A DNA stretch of 64,000 nt from Malurus cyaneus samueli. Its lineage: Eukaryota; Chordata; Aves; Passeriformes; Maluridae. Position 1 is the first letter of the stretch, and each line of letters begins with the position of its first letter. Shown piece after piece: positions 1 to 12,990 of this stretch. Position numbers and translations under genes: made by a program. Under the pieces are notes generated by a model. That model made no database searches. It was not told where the DNA came from and saw only the letters and a program-made list of their open reading frames with translations. The stretch is taken from positions 53,239,967 to 53,303,966 of the forward strand of contig CM019236.1 in NCBI GenBank assembly GCA_009741485.1. The letters run 5' to 3'.

Positions 1-3000
1 TCAGGTATTATCACCCACATGGCTGAGAAGTCCTCCATATATAATTTAACTCAATGTGAGTTATTTTACTTCCTGTTCTGATTTCAGCTCACCAAATGGC
101 AGTCATGTAGGAAATTTTCGTTACCATAATTCCTTTGTGTCAGTGTTGAGTGCTGGCAGTGAGCAGAGCTGGCTCAGGCTGGGACAGGGGACTGCCTGAA
201 GGAATACTTTGCTACTGCCATGCTGGTCGATTCCAGTAGTCTGCAGGAAATCATGCTGGTGGTGACCTCAGCAACAGCAGCACTCCTGCATGGGTGAAGG
301 TTGTACCACAATATCAGTGTGAATCTCCAGATGACATCCAGCACCGAGAGCAAACATACCTTTGACCCCACTGCTCTGCAATGTCAGGCTGTGTGAAAAG
401 ACAGGGAATTTACAGCCCTTTGTGCTCCCCAGGGCAAGCTGTTTACTCCACTGAAACCTTTTCAGCAGAAGGCACGTCTGCACCTGAATCTCACTGCAGC
501 TTCATTGTGTTTGTGTTAAGCAAGCCCCAGCAGCCACAGTCTGAGAGAGGAGTCTCCTCCAGTGCATGCACCATGGGTCTGCTCCAGGGCTTTTGTCTTG
601 TGTTCTTTGGCCACGAGCCACACCAGTATTTTGAACTTGGCGCTCTGAATTTCTCTCTGCTGTCTTGTAATTTTTTTTTCTTTAACAATTAGTTATATTT
701 GGGTTGTGGGTTTGGGGTTTTTTTCTTCTGTTTCTGCCAAATGTTGTAAGCTATGGCCAGCCTGGACTGCAATTCAATGACCTAAGACAAAAAAGGATGG
801 TTCCTTGTTCCTCCTCCTTCACCTTCTCATGTCCCACTTCCATAAATTGATAGGTAAAGAGATGTAAATGTAGCTTAAGTCATGAAGTCAGCCAGGGCAA
901 GAAGGATACAGGAGAAGATGGAAGAAGCTGATGGTTCTTTCATGATCTCTTCTTGGAGTGGTTTTGTTTCAGGATTAACTCTGTTAGCTCCCGGTTCAGA
1001 TGGCTGCCCATGATAGTTAAGCATGAGGATGCCACAAACCAGTTGTGCATTGATTTCACTTCACAGCTTCAGCAGCGGCGTCCTCCCAAGCAGCTCTAGC
1101 CAGGATGATGCTGTTCCCTGCATTACCGTGCTCTCTGCCATCAGCCCTACACAGAAGGGTATTTCTGCACGGCCAGAAGCCTGAGCAGAGCCTTGTGGAC
1201 AGCTCAGCATCATTAACACAAGCTCTCTCCATACATCCAGTCTAGGTAGGAATTTGGGACTATCCTCTGCAGAAGATACCGATTCCTGTAGCCATTCTGA
1301 GGGTTCTTATTCATTTCCCCTTGGATAGCAGACAGTTTGTGCTAGCCTTTGCCTTGAGTGGCGGAAGGCTGACAGGGGAATGTGCACTTGGAAGGCCGCA
1401 GACAGATGGAGGAGCTTCACGTCGGTAACTTGGTAACTGATGGTTGTGTTTTACACAACCTTTGCTGAGGTGGGCTGTCGGTCAAAAATCGCTGAGAGCT
1501 CCTCACCTGTTCCACATAAATCCAAGATAGGAAATTGCTTTTCATACTTTTCCTTCTTTTGTTTTACCTCTTACATCAGTTTCTTTCTGAGGAACCAGGA
1601 TGCCTGAAAATTTATTCAAACCTTTGGTTGTCACGAAATTATCTTAGCACATGTCATAATGTGTTAAAATGAAAGAAATAGGATATTATCTGCTTTCTTT
1701 ACTTAAACCGGAAACAGGTCTCCAAAATGCCAAGGATCCCAGTCAGATTACCAAATTATATAAACTAATTGGTACAATTTTATATCAGTGGAAAAACTGG
1801 TCCTGTATTGCAATCCTGAAATGTCATGCAACAGAAGGTTCTGTTGTGGCATGTTGGGGTACAAATTTAAACACAAAGGAAATTTGTGTTCCTTGACCTG
1901 TGAGTTACGTCAATTCTCTCAGAACAACAAAGACAGGTCTGGATTTTCTCTTTCATCTCCTTCTCTGTCTTAGTTGACTTCTAAACTAAATCTGAGCAGT
2001 GAAGCCTACTCAGTTGCTTTCGTTTTCCTGTTCCCCTGGGACTGTGGGGTATTTTGCCCTGTCTCATATGCGCACAGGGAATCCAGTCAAGCACACGCCC
2101 TCAGGAGATGTCTGGCTCCATGGTGGGGTGGGTCTTCTCCCACCGTGCCCCTTTACACCACACTTGGACTCGTTGGCCACCATCACCTGAGGAAATCTTA
2201 AAGGGTGTTTGAAAACAGTTGCAGGTGGTGATATGGTTAAGGGCTGACACCAATAATTCAGTAGAGAGGAGAGAAAGAGCACTTCCATTTTAGAGTATGC
2301 AGGGGGCAAAATGGATCTGTGATGTACTTTCATCTCAGAGAACTCCAATGCCTCTGACAATTACAATGCCAGGACGCTGGAGATGCGAGGAAGGTGATGT
2401 TAAAGGTGGTAGAAAATCGTGCCGGTAGTTGGCATGAGCTGCCTCACTGTTTAACTGTATATGTGAGCAAACATTTGAAATCATGAGAAAAACCACCCCT
2501 GAAATGCGAGTGTGCATGTCTCTGGTAAGGACTGTGACCTGCTTTTATTTTCCAAACAGCATTCAGAGGCCTGCCATCCCTTGAAGTAATATATGTTGAA
2601 TATTTTAATGATTTTAATATGAAAGGCTCCTTATCCTTACGCGGGGAGTTGATTAGAAATATGAACCTCACAGAGGCAGAAAAAAATTGCCCTCAGAAAC
2701 AGATGAGCACTTTGATGGTGGCAACGGTCAGTTGGAAAGCGGGGCAAAATGAGACCAACTATTTGCGAAGACTTCGCAAAGATACAGACTAAACCCTCTG
2801 CAATAAACCCCACATCTACAACCCGTTCTTCTAGGCACCACAAGGGGTAATTTCTCACTAGCTTAATAAATTCCATCTCAGGTTCAGCACCATGTAGCCG
2901 GCAGGATATCGAGAATTAATGTATGCAGTGCGAACAAATCTACACTCGTGCTGGGAATTTCGTTTTTACCCTTTGATGTCTCTAAATTTCTCTTAGATCT

Positions 3001-6000
3001 AATTTTTAACTTCCCATCACATAAGACTGAAACAGGGGTCTTATTTATTTTTAAATACTTTATTTCTAATGTATACTGGCCAAAAACATGAAGGTCACTA
3101 AAGACATAAGATATAATATAGCCAATAAACAACAGGAAATACTAAAGCAGTTCTGCTGCTGCTCTCTGGCTAACACAACATGGTTGCTACTGGCTAGAAG
3201 AAAGATTCTCACCCTTTGCCTATATCCCTCATTTGCTTTACTTCTGGCTTTAAGTACTCAGATGCAGAAAAATGTAATAAAATAAAACAGGAATTTCAAA
3301 TCCATTATGTACTGGAGCCCAGTATATTTGTTCTGCTCTGTTCACACCTTTTTAATACCGGAGACACCTATCTCTAGGCTTTTTGTCTTGCTCCCTTTAA
3401 AGACCTCTGTTGAAGTTCCATTAAAAGATTCATTCAGTGTTTTTGAGACACAGACACACAAAATAAAGTACAGAGGGAAAACTGAATCTGCACTGTTTGA
3501 AAAACTACCTTTATGTGTGATTTCCTCCTAGTCTGTCCCATGTGACACTAGCAAAGGATCACATGCCCCTGGGAACAAGCTCATTTTAAAAATATGGGTT
3601 AAGTATGTAGACTACAATTAATATTTAATGTATTGAGTATGTTATTAGATATTTATGAGGAATAAGCTAAAGTACATAATTATGCATACCATGAATTTAT
3701 CATGTAATTGCCATTTTTTGTCGCAACTACGGTTAATCAAGTTTGACAATACAAAGAGAATTTGGGGTATCTGGAGTACTAACAAATAGTAATTGAGCAA
3801 AACACAGCAAGCTTGAGTCTATTAATTTACTGATTCTATTCAGTTACTTAAAAGAATGCGTCTAATGAAGAAATCAGAGACATGCAAATCAGAGATAAGG
3901 GAAAGATGAGCGCTGCTGCGATCTGCATGCAGATGTTGTCATGTATGTTTTAGTAATTTTGTGTGTTTTGCAAAAGGGGCAGGTCTGTATCTGCGGAGGC
4001 TCTGAAGAATGAAGCACAGACAGGAAAGCTTTTTAGACTCAGCTGGCCTTCAGAGATTACCACTCCCTTCTACAAAGTCTGTCCGATTCATGCCTTCAAG
4101 GTTTAAATGTGTCAGCTGGGCACTTTTCTTTCAGCTTAACTATACCAGGATTAGGTTTGAGTTAACTTTCCTTTTCCAAAATGGCATGCTGTGCTCCAGC
4201 AGCGAAATTCATCCCCTGCATTTACCCACGGGTTGATAAAGTCTTTAATCCCTTCTGAAGGTGGATTAAGCTCCCTGGGGACTGACTTTGCACAGATGCA
4301 GACCCCGCTGTGTGCAAGGGCTGACCCTCCCAGGGTCACACAGCACCAGAATGAGCCTGCCCCTTTCCCTGCGTGCCTGCTGGGCATCTGAATGAATCTC
4401 CAGAACCTCCACACCAATAACTCTGTTCAACCACAGTATCCAGCTGGGATCAGCTCTGAGACTACCTGACTGCAGCCCCTGGGCAGGCAGCACTGCACTG
4501 ATGAGAGCTCCTGTGCCTCCTTCCTGCTCTGAAGGCTGAGCAAAGGAGATGGTGACATGAAAAAGAGGAGCTGGCTCAAACTAAGTTGGCTTATGTGTGC
4601 AAAAGGATATGCATCACAGAGCAAAAGGCCAGAAATGTCACTTAGCGGTGTCTGAAGCCATGGCAAAGCAAATTGCTCCTTGTAGTGTTACTAAAAAGCC
4701 AAGGGTGGAGCATGGTGACACTCCTGCTCTCTGGTCCCACCGTATGGAGAGGATCTGGGGCATGAATTTGTCCTGGATCTGAGATGGGTGCTAAGGCTGG
4801 TCAGCAGTATTTGGGGTCCAAATCCCTAAATCATGGCTTTGCCTGGTTCCCCACCTGGGCTGCAGTGCAGGGCACACAAAGGGCCAAGGGGTCAGCAGGG
4901 TGCAGGGGCAGCCACAGGGTGCAGCAGCAGAGCCCCAGCTCCGGTGCTGTCCCACAGGCACCACAGCCCAGAGCGAGTTGTGTCCAGCCTTGCCGTGTGA
5001 GCTCAGCCTCCTTCATCCCAGGGGCACCGGGAGAAGCTGGATCCCTCATGGTGTGAGTCCCTGCCCTGGCCCCACAGGGACTTATGCACTACTCTGGAGT
5101 TTCTAGGAAATGAAATCTCCCAGGATTCTCTGGAAATTTCTTTTCATTCCTTTGACTTCCACAGACTGCTTGACAATTTCAGCAGTTCTGTCGGCACACA
5201 TCCACTCAGCTAGGCTCCCTGGTGTGGCAGCCTGAGTGAAGCAGACTTCCCTCCAACTCGGTTACAACACATTAAATCCTCAGAGACACACTTTGCCCTG
5301 CTGTGGAGAGAATGTCAAATGCATGTTAGTGTGCTGAGGGTGGCCCCTCTCAGTGTCCTCCCCAAATAACTTGCCAGACAAGGATTTCAAAGAGGTTAAA
5401 GATAGACAAACTCCTACTAGTTTGGAATATCACATTATTTAGTACATTTTTACTGCATTTATGTTGAACTGAGGTGTGTGAAATGTTGGCAAAATGCACA
5501 TTTTAACCTGATTTTATTTATTTTTTTTTTTTACCATTAGCTTAAAGCAAATGAGAATATTGTTCCTGGCTGACAGCAGCAGATGAAACAGATGTTGAGG
5601 CTACGAGTTTGTCTCACCGTAAGACAAGCACCTCTGGAAGTGCCTGAACTTCATCTTTACCAGTGTTTCCAGAGCATCAGAATTCACTGGAGTGACTGAA
5701 TAAGACTGATATATATACTTCTTAAAATTAAAAAAAAAGAAAAAAAAAAAAAGAAAAAAATTCTTTCCTTTAGGGCGATCTGTTCATCCAATCCTGGCTA
5801 GTGTCAAAAAGCACCAGAAAGCTCAGTTTGCTCTGACAGGACAAGTGGTCCGTGGGTAAAGCTGAATATCACTGGGCAGCCTTCAAGGGGATGGGAGGGG
5901 GGTCCAGTCAGACTGTTATCAGAGTCAACAGCTGCCTGCAGATTTAATTTCCTTTTATAGAAGGCAACTGTGGGAACTCTTGCTCTCCATAGTCTGTGGA

Positions 6001-7670
6001 GCCTTTGGCTTAAAAAGCTGCCCTCCCTGGGGAGCAGACGCTACGTAACATCTCAAATGCCTGCGTGTTTGCTCAGGTTTCTGAGAAGCCAAAAACAGTG
6101 TGCTTGTGTTTGCTTTATGCAGGGGCCTGTGAAGCCTCCCTGTTTTCTGTGCCATGATTTGGAGTCACAGGAAATGAGAAAGGCTGCAGCAGCCCGAGGA
6201 TTATGGGCAGATAAGATGGGAAATGCAATGTTGGGAGCGCTCGGGGCAAGGAGGGGAAATGCTGCTGTGCAGGGGCACCCATGGGGTACAGTGCTGGCTC
6301 AGCCCCCTGCCCATGGCTGTGCTGGTAGCCACTGAGCACAGGAGCATGCCCGCAGTGTCACAGGGCTGGGGAACTTTGCAGCCGTATCTGTCATTCCCAA
6401 CCCAGGCTCAGAGCTGGAAGTGCCCCTCAGCAGGGAGGACTGTGCGTCCTGGGCAGGCTAAACGTGTGCCTCTGCTGCTCCCTCGTTCCTGCGTTTAATA
6501 AAAGCTGGGATAAGCCAGGGCTGGAAGAAGGGAAGGACTTGCCTTAGGGACAGGGAAGCTCACCTTATTAACACAGTTAGCACCTTTCATTTAGACGTGC
6601 ACCATCACAGCCTGCACTTGTACTGGCACCCCCTCATTCTGCAGAAGGAAGTTGAAGTTGCTTGAGGCTGGGGTTTTTTTACACTCAAACAGATGTCAAG
6701 GCATCAAAAAAAAATGTGGGGGCAGTAGCAGTTCACATGGTCTGCACAGGAGGCTATCTATAGCAGCTGGGAAGTCACAGAGGGCACGTTATCACTGCCC
6801 TGCAGGACACATTCTGGCCAGGGACGGGGAGTTATATATAGAGCTGTACACAAAAATACAGAGGAGCCCTGTGCCTGTGCTGGAAAGCGTCATCAGGACT
6901 CCTCTTTAGCAGACTCCTGTCCTTGGCCTCCCTTACCAGAGAACTGTGTATTTCAGAGGATATTTTGGAGGGATGCTGGACAGTCAGTACTTCCTGAGGA
7001 CAGCTGATCTGTAAAGAGCAGGCATACAGACAAGAGTGCATGTATGCCCAATCTGTCTAGGATTTCTGATTTCCTCTGAAGCATTTTTGTGCTATTTATA
7101 GGAGCCTTCCCCCGGCCCCACCCTCCCACCAATGGGAACACACAGATTGGCTCTACAATAAACAGTGCCACCAGAGCAGAACTCTCCTTGGTTCAAGAAT
7201 TCACAGGTTGGGCATTTGGGGAAGGTGGAGTTAAAAAAAACTATTAAAGTGGAACTAAAGTGGAGCTGTCAGAAATAGTCCAGGAGTGTTTTTAAGATCC
7301 CACCAAAGTGCCCACCCCAAGGTAGAATGAATTGTCCCTACACCGTGCCCAGCTGTTAGTCTGACCTGCTGTGGAAGAGCAGCCCTGACAATGCCCCCTG
7401 GGCAGCAAGTTTACACAGATGATGCCTTTCCACAATGAGTCTGAATTTAAACGAGGCTTTAATGATACAATAAGCAGAATGGATATTGGGACCAAGATTA
7501 AAATGCAGTTTGGTCAAGTGAGCTTATTTTAGCATGACTTGGCTATAATTTAAAGAGGTTGTTAAACGAAGAATTCTGGACAGTGCAGTGCAGCAGCAAA
7601 CAAATATAGCTCTGTGCTTAGGGAAACCTTTAAATTAACCGAAGACAGCGTGCAATTCCAGCAGCAGTCT
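1..7670. other. Left flank, no gene recognised
   Basis: I see no exon, RNA gene or clear transposon here. Open frames are short and match no family I know. There are only low-complexity runs, such as a T-run near 5,520 and an A-rich stretch near 5,730-5,760. The stretch 4,860-5,060 is more GC-rich but shows no coding pattern. In human the gene downstream of PGGT1B is TRIM36; no TRIM36 exon was recognised. This flank may therefore be intergenic, or may not be truly contiguous with the right side of the window. Confidence 0.5.
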
Positions 7671-7914
7671 TGCATATTTAGCTTTCTAGGCAGGGTAAGC
7701 ACTGCTCCTGTCCCACAAGCACTCAGGAAGGGTGATAAACCACAGAAAAAATTGCCTTCTGTTCTGCCACGTTCACTTCAAACTTTGCTTTTGCAGAGTT
7801 CACATAAAAGGACAAGGTGGGATCCTCCCTCCGAGGGTGAGGCAGAGCCTTTGTCTCATGCGCTGGAGCAAAGAGAACACAGGGAGAGTTCCGGATGGAA
7901 GCCCGGGGTGGATC
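7671..7914 (+). repeat. Segment A, inverted copy at 19,687-19,926
   Basis: This ~240-bp sequence lies just outside the left palindrome arm and recurs in reverse complement at 19,687-19,926, between the gap and the right arm. The copies differ by a few small indels and substitutions. Both end on a GATC: here at 7,911-7,914 and there at 19,687-19,690. It is not part of the mirror order, because it precedes the arm on the left and, read on the same strand, follows it on the right. No function or known repeat family recognised. Confidence 0.75.
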
Positions 7915-8038
7915 TTCGTGGGTTTTTTCCCCACTTTGACATGCCTGCTAAACTCGACTCATCTTACTTATTTGGATTTTAGTCTTAAAATTAACTTTTT
8001 TCATACTTTGAAAAGTCCACTGATTCAATTGCTAATAG

Positions 8039-8362
<324 letters not shown>

Positions 8363-8589
8363 TGATTTCTTTAAGCACCCTTGTCTTTGCTTGAAAGAGT
8401 TAGATATTTGACGCAAATGCACCAATATACACCAATGACTATAAATGTCTTTCATCTTGCAAAAAATGCAGGAAATGGAGGTTTACCAGATTACTGCTAT
8501 CTGTGCTGTCACTGCTTATCTCAGAAATAGGCACTATATTCTAGTATTAAAAAATATACTAAGAATTTGTATATTACTATTATGGTAAT

Positions 8590-10290
8590 CTGTCTCTTTT
8601 CAGCTCTGAGCATTTCCAATATACAAACTTTTGAGAAAACCGAAATTACTCCTTAGGGCGCTTCTCGTATGGGATTCTCGTTGCTGACTTTGCTCAAGTT
8701 GGTCCCAGAAATATGATACAGAGTAAAATCTACGTCTCTCAAAACTTACAGTCGGTGGCTGTTGTTCCAAAAACATTACAGCTTCGGCTGAGTGACTTGC
8801 ATCTCAGGTCACGAGGTGGATATAGGGAAGTATGCGTACACGCTCTACAACAAGAATATAGTATATAAAAGCCCTCAGCTACCATAGATACCATAAGAAT
8901 TTTTACCGGAGATTCTCTGCTCGAGAAGTGCGGGGCCGATGGAAAGGGGTGTAGAAGCTTGGTCTCACCTATGGAGGCAGGAGGAGAAAGGAGGGGACGA
9001 GACTTATGCGAGTTGCGGCTGGCCACAGCAGAAGGAGATGAGGGACGGTGTGTACTGTGCTGTCTCACAGAAGACCTGAGTTATAGAGCTCCAGAGTGGC
9101 CACCGGGGTGTTTACTATTGTTTGTTTAACCTGCCGCTGCTGTCGTTAAAGCGCGTAAACTTTGTGTGTTGAGATATTGTGGGTGGGACGTCTGTATTGA
9201 ATTCAATATGAGCAGAACAGACTATGTTGTGTTCCTTTTTACGCTATCATCGTTTAATCATTTAAAGCACTTATTCAGAAGCTCACTTGGTATCATCCGG
9301 AAGTATAGGAAAACAGGTCAGGCAAGTTTACTAGAGCCCTGACCTGCCGGCCTGTCAGGTGCCAGGAATGGGATTTGCCACGGAATTGATGGTTATCAAC
9401 TACAGTGCAATATTCTGCGACCTATGCGCAGGATTACTAGCGAAGGGTTTCTGGTTACAGGCCGGAATGAATTGCAGACATGAGCAACATTAAATCAAAG
9501 AGAAGAAATGCTAACCGAGTGTGATGCTCACAAAGTTGGCTCGGGAGGTGAGTGATAGGGTGATAATAGTAAACATCCTGAGAGCAATGAAGGCGTCTGC
9601 GAGTGAGACGGGTTTGGGCACGCGGGGTACCGAAGTAGACATGTGTATACGGGGACCGACCCTAACAGAGTTCGGGTAACTGAGAGAGATCTCTACATTG
9701 CAGGAATTGGATCGGAGATCTAAGTGCACATGAATGGAAGGCACTGCGCAAAGAGACCCCCGGCTGCTTCACCGGGTCGGGGAAGGAGTGGAACAGCCAA
9801 GATCTGCTCAGCTGGACGCTCCAAGACGTGTAGTCCACCTCCTTCGATCCAAATTATATTGAACACGCCAATGCACTGCGTTGCGACTGACATTGCTAGT
9901 GGAATTAGAACGCCTGAACATGATAATGAGAGCATTAGATCGTGCCATGAGATCCGATAGACGTGGGACTGAGCCGTTACCTGTTCCGCACGGTGACTAA
10001 GTACACCTGGGAAATGCACAGTTAGAAGCTCCATTGTTTGTTTCGAGCGACCCCCCAGCGTCAAGAGTGCTTTAATCTGTTCCCGTCACTTGTCTGTATA
10101 TAACATAGCTGTCAGATCTAAGCGCAATCTTGAGATCAAGTAATACGAAGAGTTAAGGATAATAATTTTATCGGTTTTTACTATATATAGATATTATATC
10201 AGCTTCATAGCATCGGCGGCTTAGAGAATGTTTTCCTTTGAATAGGAGAAAACAAGCAAATATGCCTTAAATGAGTTAGAAGATTAGAAG
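8590..10290. other. Indel-ridden block, raw-read-like
   Basis: This ~1.7-kb stretch corresponds to only ~1.05 kb of the right arm (28,855-29,905, reversed). Landmarks align in order with extra bases between them: GATATTGTGGGT near 9,171 against AATATTGTGGGT in the mirror, then TTAATCATTTAA and TTATTCAGAAG near 9,255-9,280. Its composition is nearer 50 percent GC while the mirror is AT-rich. The excess of insertions is typical of uncorrected long-read sequence. No independent feature is supported inside it. Confidence 0.7.
8604..8722 (+). pseudogene. Degraded PGGT1B exon 8 copy
   Basis: This follows a good acceptor (TCTTTTCAG). It starts like exon 8 at 29,783-29,891 but soon carries many insertions and substitutions, with a stop in the first codons. 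Words such as TTCCAATATACAAA and ACCGAAATTAC still align. The end is placed where GTAAAAT, the mirror donor, appears. It cannot encode the [12 protein letters not shown] part of the enzyme. The damage continues into the intron, which points to sequence error rather than decay of a coding exon. Confidence 0.7.
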
Positions 10291-10319
10291 TCTGGTTTCG
10301 AACACCAGCCATGTGTGAA

Positions 10320-11195
10320 GTGTTACTTGTCCTTTTATGGCACGGTTACCCACCTCGTTGACCAAAGGAAAGCCAGCAGTGGTAATCTAAGGGCTTTCCA
10401 GTATGTGTGCTCTAAGGTTACTGGCACAAGAGCTGTCGGAAGCAGGGCTCACTGCTGGGATCAAACATTCGATGGGATTAGGGTGGCAACTGGCTCCTGG
10501 TTCGGCACAAAGGGTTACCGTGAATGGGGTGATATAGACTGATGAATCTGTCACTGGTGGGCTCCACAGGGCTGCATTCTCAGCCCTGTGCTCTTACACA
10601 TCTTTGTGAAATGGTTGGATTCAGTGGACTGGAAGAGTTATGAAATAAGTTCTCACAGAAACAGCACTACAGTTTAGATAAGGGAGAAGACTGTTAACTC
10701 CCTTGAAGGAGACAGAAGTCTTGCACAGTGGCCTGCGACAAATAACAAGAATGGGCAATCACAACCATATGAAGTTATACAATGGGTGAGTTCCCCTGAT
10801 CTATGATAGACTGGGGAACCAGGGTGCTTGAGTGAGAGCAGTGTTCCAGAAAGTGGACTTGGAGTCCTGTCCATGGCAAGTTGAACATACAGATGGTAAT
10901 AGTTCTCTGTTGGTGACAGTGACAAGCACCCCAAGGAATGGCCTGACAGTGTGTCAGGGGTGAGTTTAAGTAGAATAGAAAAAGGTTTTTTCATTAAAGC
11001 GGTGGGTTCGGCCTGGAACAGCTCCCCAGGGAGAGTGTCCACAGCACCAAACCTGAGAAAGTTTCAAGAGATGGTCCAGGCACATGGTGTGACTCTTAGG
11101 TGTTCCTGTCAGAGCCGGAATCAGTACTTTGAGCGTCTTTGGGTGGGGTACTTTTCCAACACAAGGGTATTCTACGATTCTAGTTCTCTCTTAGC
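10320..11195 (+). mobile_element. CR1 LINE fragment (left-arm copy)
   Basis: Mirror copy of the CR1 at 27,985-28,800. The 3' end is at ~11,180 (TATTCTACGATTCTAG, a decayed form of the CR1 3' terminus). Upstream sequence encodes remnants of the reverse-transcriptase C-terminal region, such as a GCI(L)SPVLL-like stretch near 10,570 and an RIEKGFFIK-like stretch near 10,970. Many frameshifts; 5'-truncated and inactive. Confidence 0.75.
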
Positions 11196-11819
11196 ATAGT
11201 TGTGACTGTTTAAGACAAGATTTGAGAAAGCAAGACAAATAATTGTTTTTCTTTGATGTGCATGTGCGCAGGTGTGTGTATTTTCCTAGGCTTATTGTAG
11301 GCATTTTTTCTTCAGATGGTGACATTTAAGTCTGTGTTTCAAATTTTGAAGGAAAACGTAAAAAATTAGTGCAGTTCTGATATGAGACTATAAATGCACA
11401 TTTGCAAAGATTTTTTTCTGAGAGTTACGTTTTCATTGTTATAGATACACAGCTGAGCTTCCTGCAAGCTTAGTCTCATGTGTGAAAGTCAAGCTGTCTT
11501 TTGATCATTTTATATCTACGCAATAAAAGTTTCCAAGACTTCATCAGAATTAAACTTCTGTGGCTCCTACTTTCTAAAAGTTCTGTTTTAAATTTAGGTA
11601 ATCAAACCTGATCTTTGCTGTGCAATAATGTTTTGGAAGATGATAAAATTGCTGACGACAGTCAACTGCTTGTGATTTTATATGTATTACATGGATTTGC
11701 ATGTTAACAAGTAACTCTTCTCAGCTAATTATTCAGGGAAATACTATTTTGCCAGTCTTGCAGTGTTCCCATGTAACAGACATGAAACCATTGTTGGTTC
11801 TGTGGATGCCACTAGCTTT

Positions 11820-12085
11820 ACTTAACACAGAGGTGATAGGACAAGAAGAAAACAGCTTTAGGTTACACCAGAGGAGCTGTTAGAGGTATTAGAAACATTT
11901 CTTCACTGGAAGGTGGTAAGCACATTGGAACCGGCTACTCAAGGCAGTGGTTTAGTCACCCATTTCCTGGAGATACAACGTGAACTTAGAACATGGTTTG
12001 GTGTGGTTAGCTTCGTCAATGTTAGGTTAAGCGATTAGATTCTGATCTTACAGGCTTTTTCGGCCTAAATGCTTCATTTTAGTAA
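11820..12085 (+). mobile_element. Old CR1 3' fragment (left-arm copy)
   Basis: The stretch around GTATTAGAAACATTTCTTCACTGG followed by GGTGGTAAGCACATTGGAACCGGCTACTCAAGG is the CR1 3' coding pattern ending in the FF-x-VV-x-HWNRL region. It is ancient and heavily diverged. The mirror copy is at 27,130-27,400. Confidence 0.55.
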
Positions 12086-12799
12086 AATATTAAATTACTG
12101 ACACCTCCAAGAGTGCTACATGTTGAGATTTTGCAAGGGGGCCACATGCAGTTCACATCCTCTTTCCATCTTTAGCCTGCTGATTTCAGGGGCGCAATCC
12201 CATCTAATTAGCTTGCTGTACGCAGAGGAGGCCAGCTGTGCAAGCTGTAACCCTGGTGTAAGGTGGGCTCGGGATCAGCATGGGAATGGAGAGTAGGAGT
12301 ATCCCATTTTGGATGGCAGTTCATCTCTTGATCAGGCTGCATGAATTCTATCCTTAGGATAGTCTCTCAGGAGGGAAGGAAGACTAGGAAAAGTAATGGC
12401 TTCTTTAGTTTCTCTAAGTCTTGCTGTTGGCAGCTATTGGGACTGACTCTGTTGTTTCATCTAGTTAGGTGCTCATAAAAGTAACCAGGCAAAAAATGCT
12501 TGCCAGAAAAAAAAAGGAAAAAAAAAATTGCCTTTTCTGAGCAAGTTATTTCAGATGATAAATTATTTTTGCTTCTTGGCTGTGGCACTCAGAAAAAATA
12601 AAGTAGTGTGCCAGGTTGTTGCAAAGAAATCTGGACTTCAGTTTGTGCAGGTAGCTTTTGGGCAAAAATGGATTCTTTCCATCAAAAACTCAAGTTTAAA
12701 ATAGGGCACTTGATTACTGTTTCTTCTTGGCTGTAACTATTTGGGGGTATCTGAATAGCCTGAAAATTTTTTATTTTTCTTTTCTGTCCTTCTTATCAG

Positions 12800-12990
12800 A
12801 TGCTTATAATGCCTATTTTGGGATCTGTGGTTATTTGTCATTAATTGGAGAGCCTGGTATTTGCAAAGTCATCCCGCCCTGAATGCTAAGCACAAAGAGC
12901 ATCAGACCGTCTTCAACCACCTTCATCAGATCTGGAAAAACACGGACTTTAAACATGTTCAGACGACACACACATCTCTACATGGACTAA
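12800..12990 (+). pseudogene. PGGT1B exon 9 copy, frameshifted
   Basis: This mirror of the terminal coding exon (26,209-26,393) carries several small indels. Two bases are inserted after the ICG codons, one is lost in the KVHPAL region, and one is inserted in the following codons, so the frame hits TGA early. The DALHAY motif reads DAYNAY here, so the zinc-binding histidine codon CAT is AAT. It cannot encode a working C-terminus. Confidence 0.8.

Noticed and set aside
7614..7982. 122-codon plus-strand open frame
   Set aside because: It crosses the palindrome breakpoint at ~7,919 and covers segment A; no protein similarity is visible.
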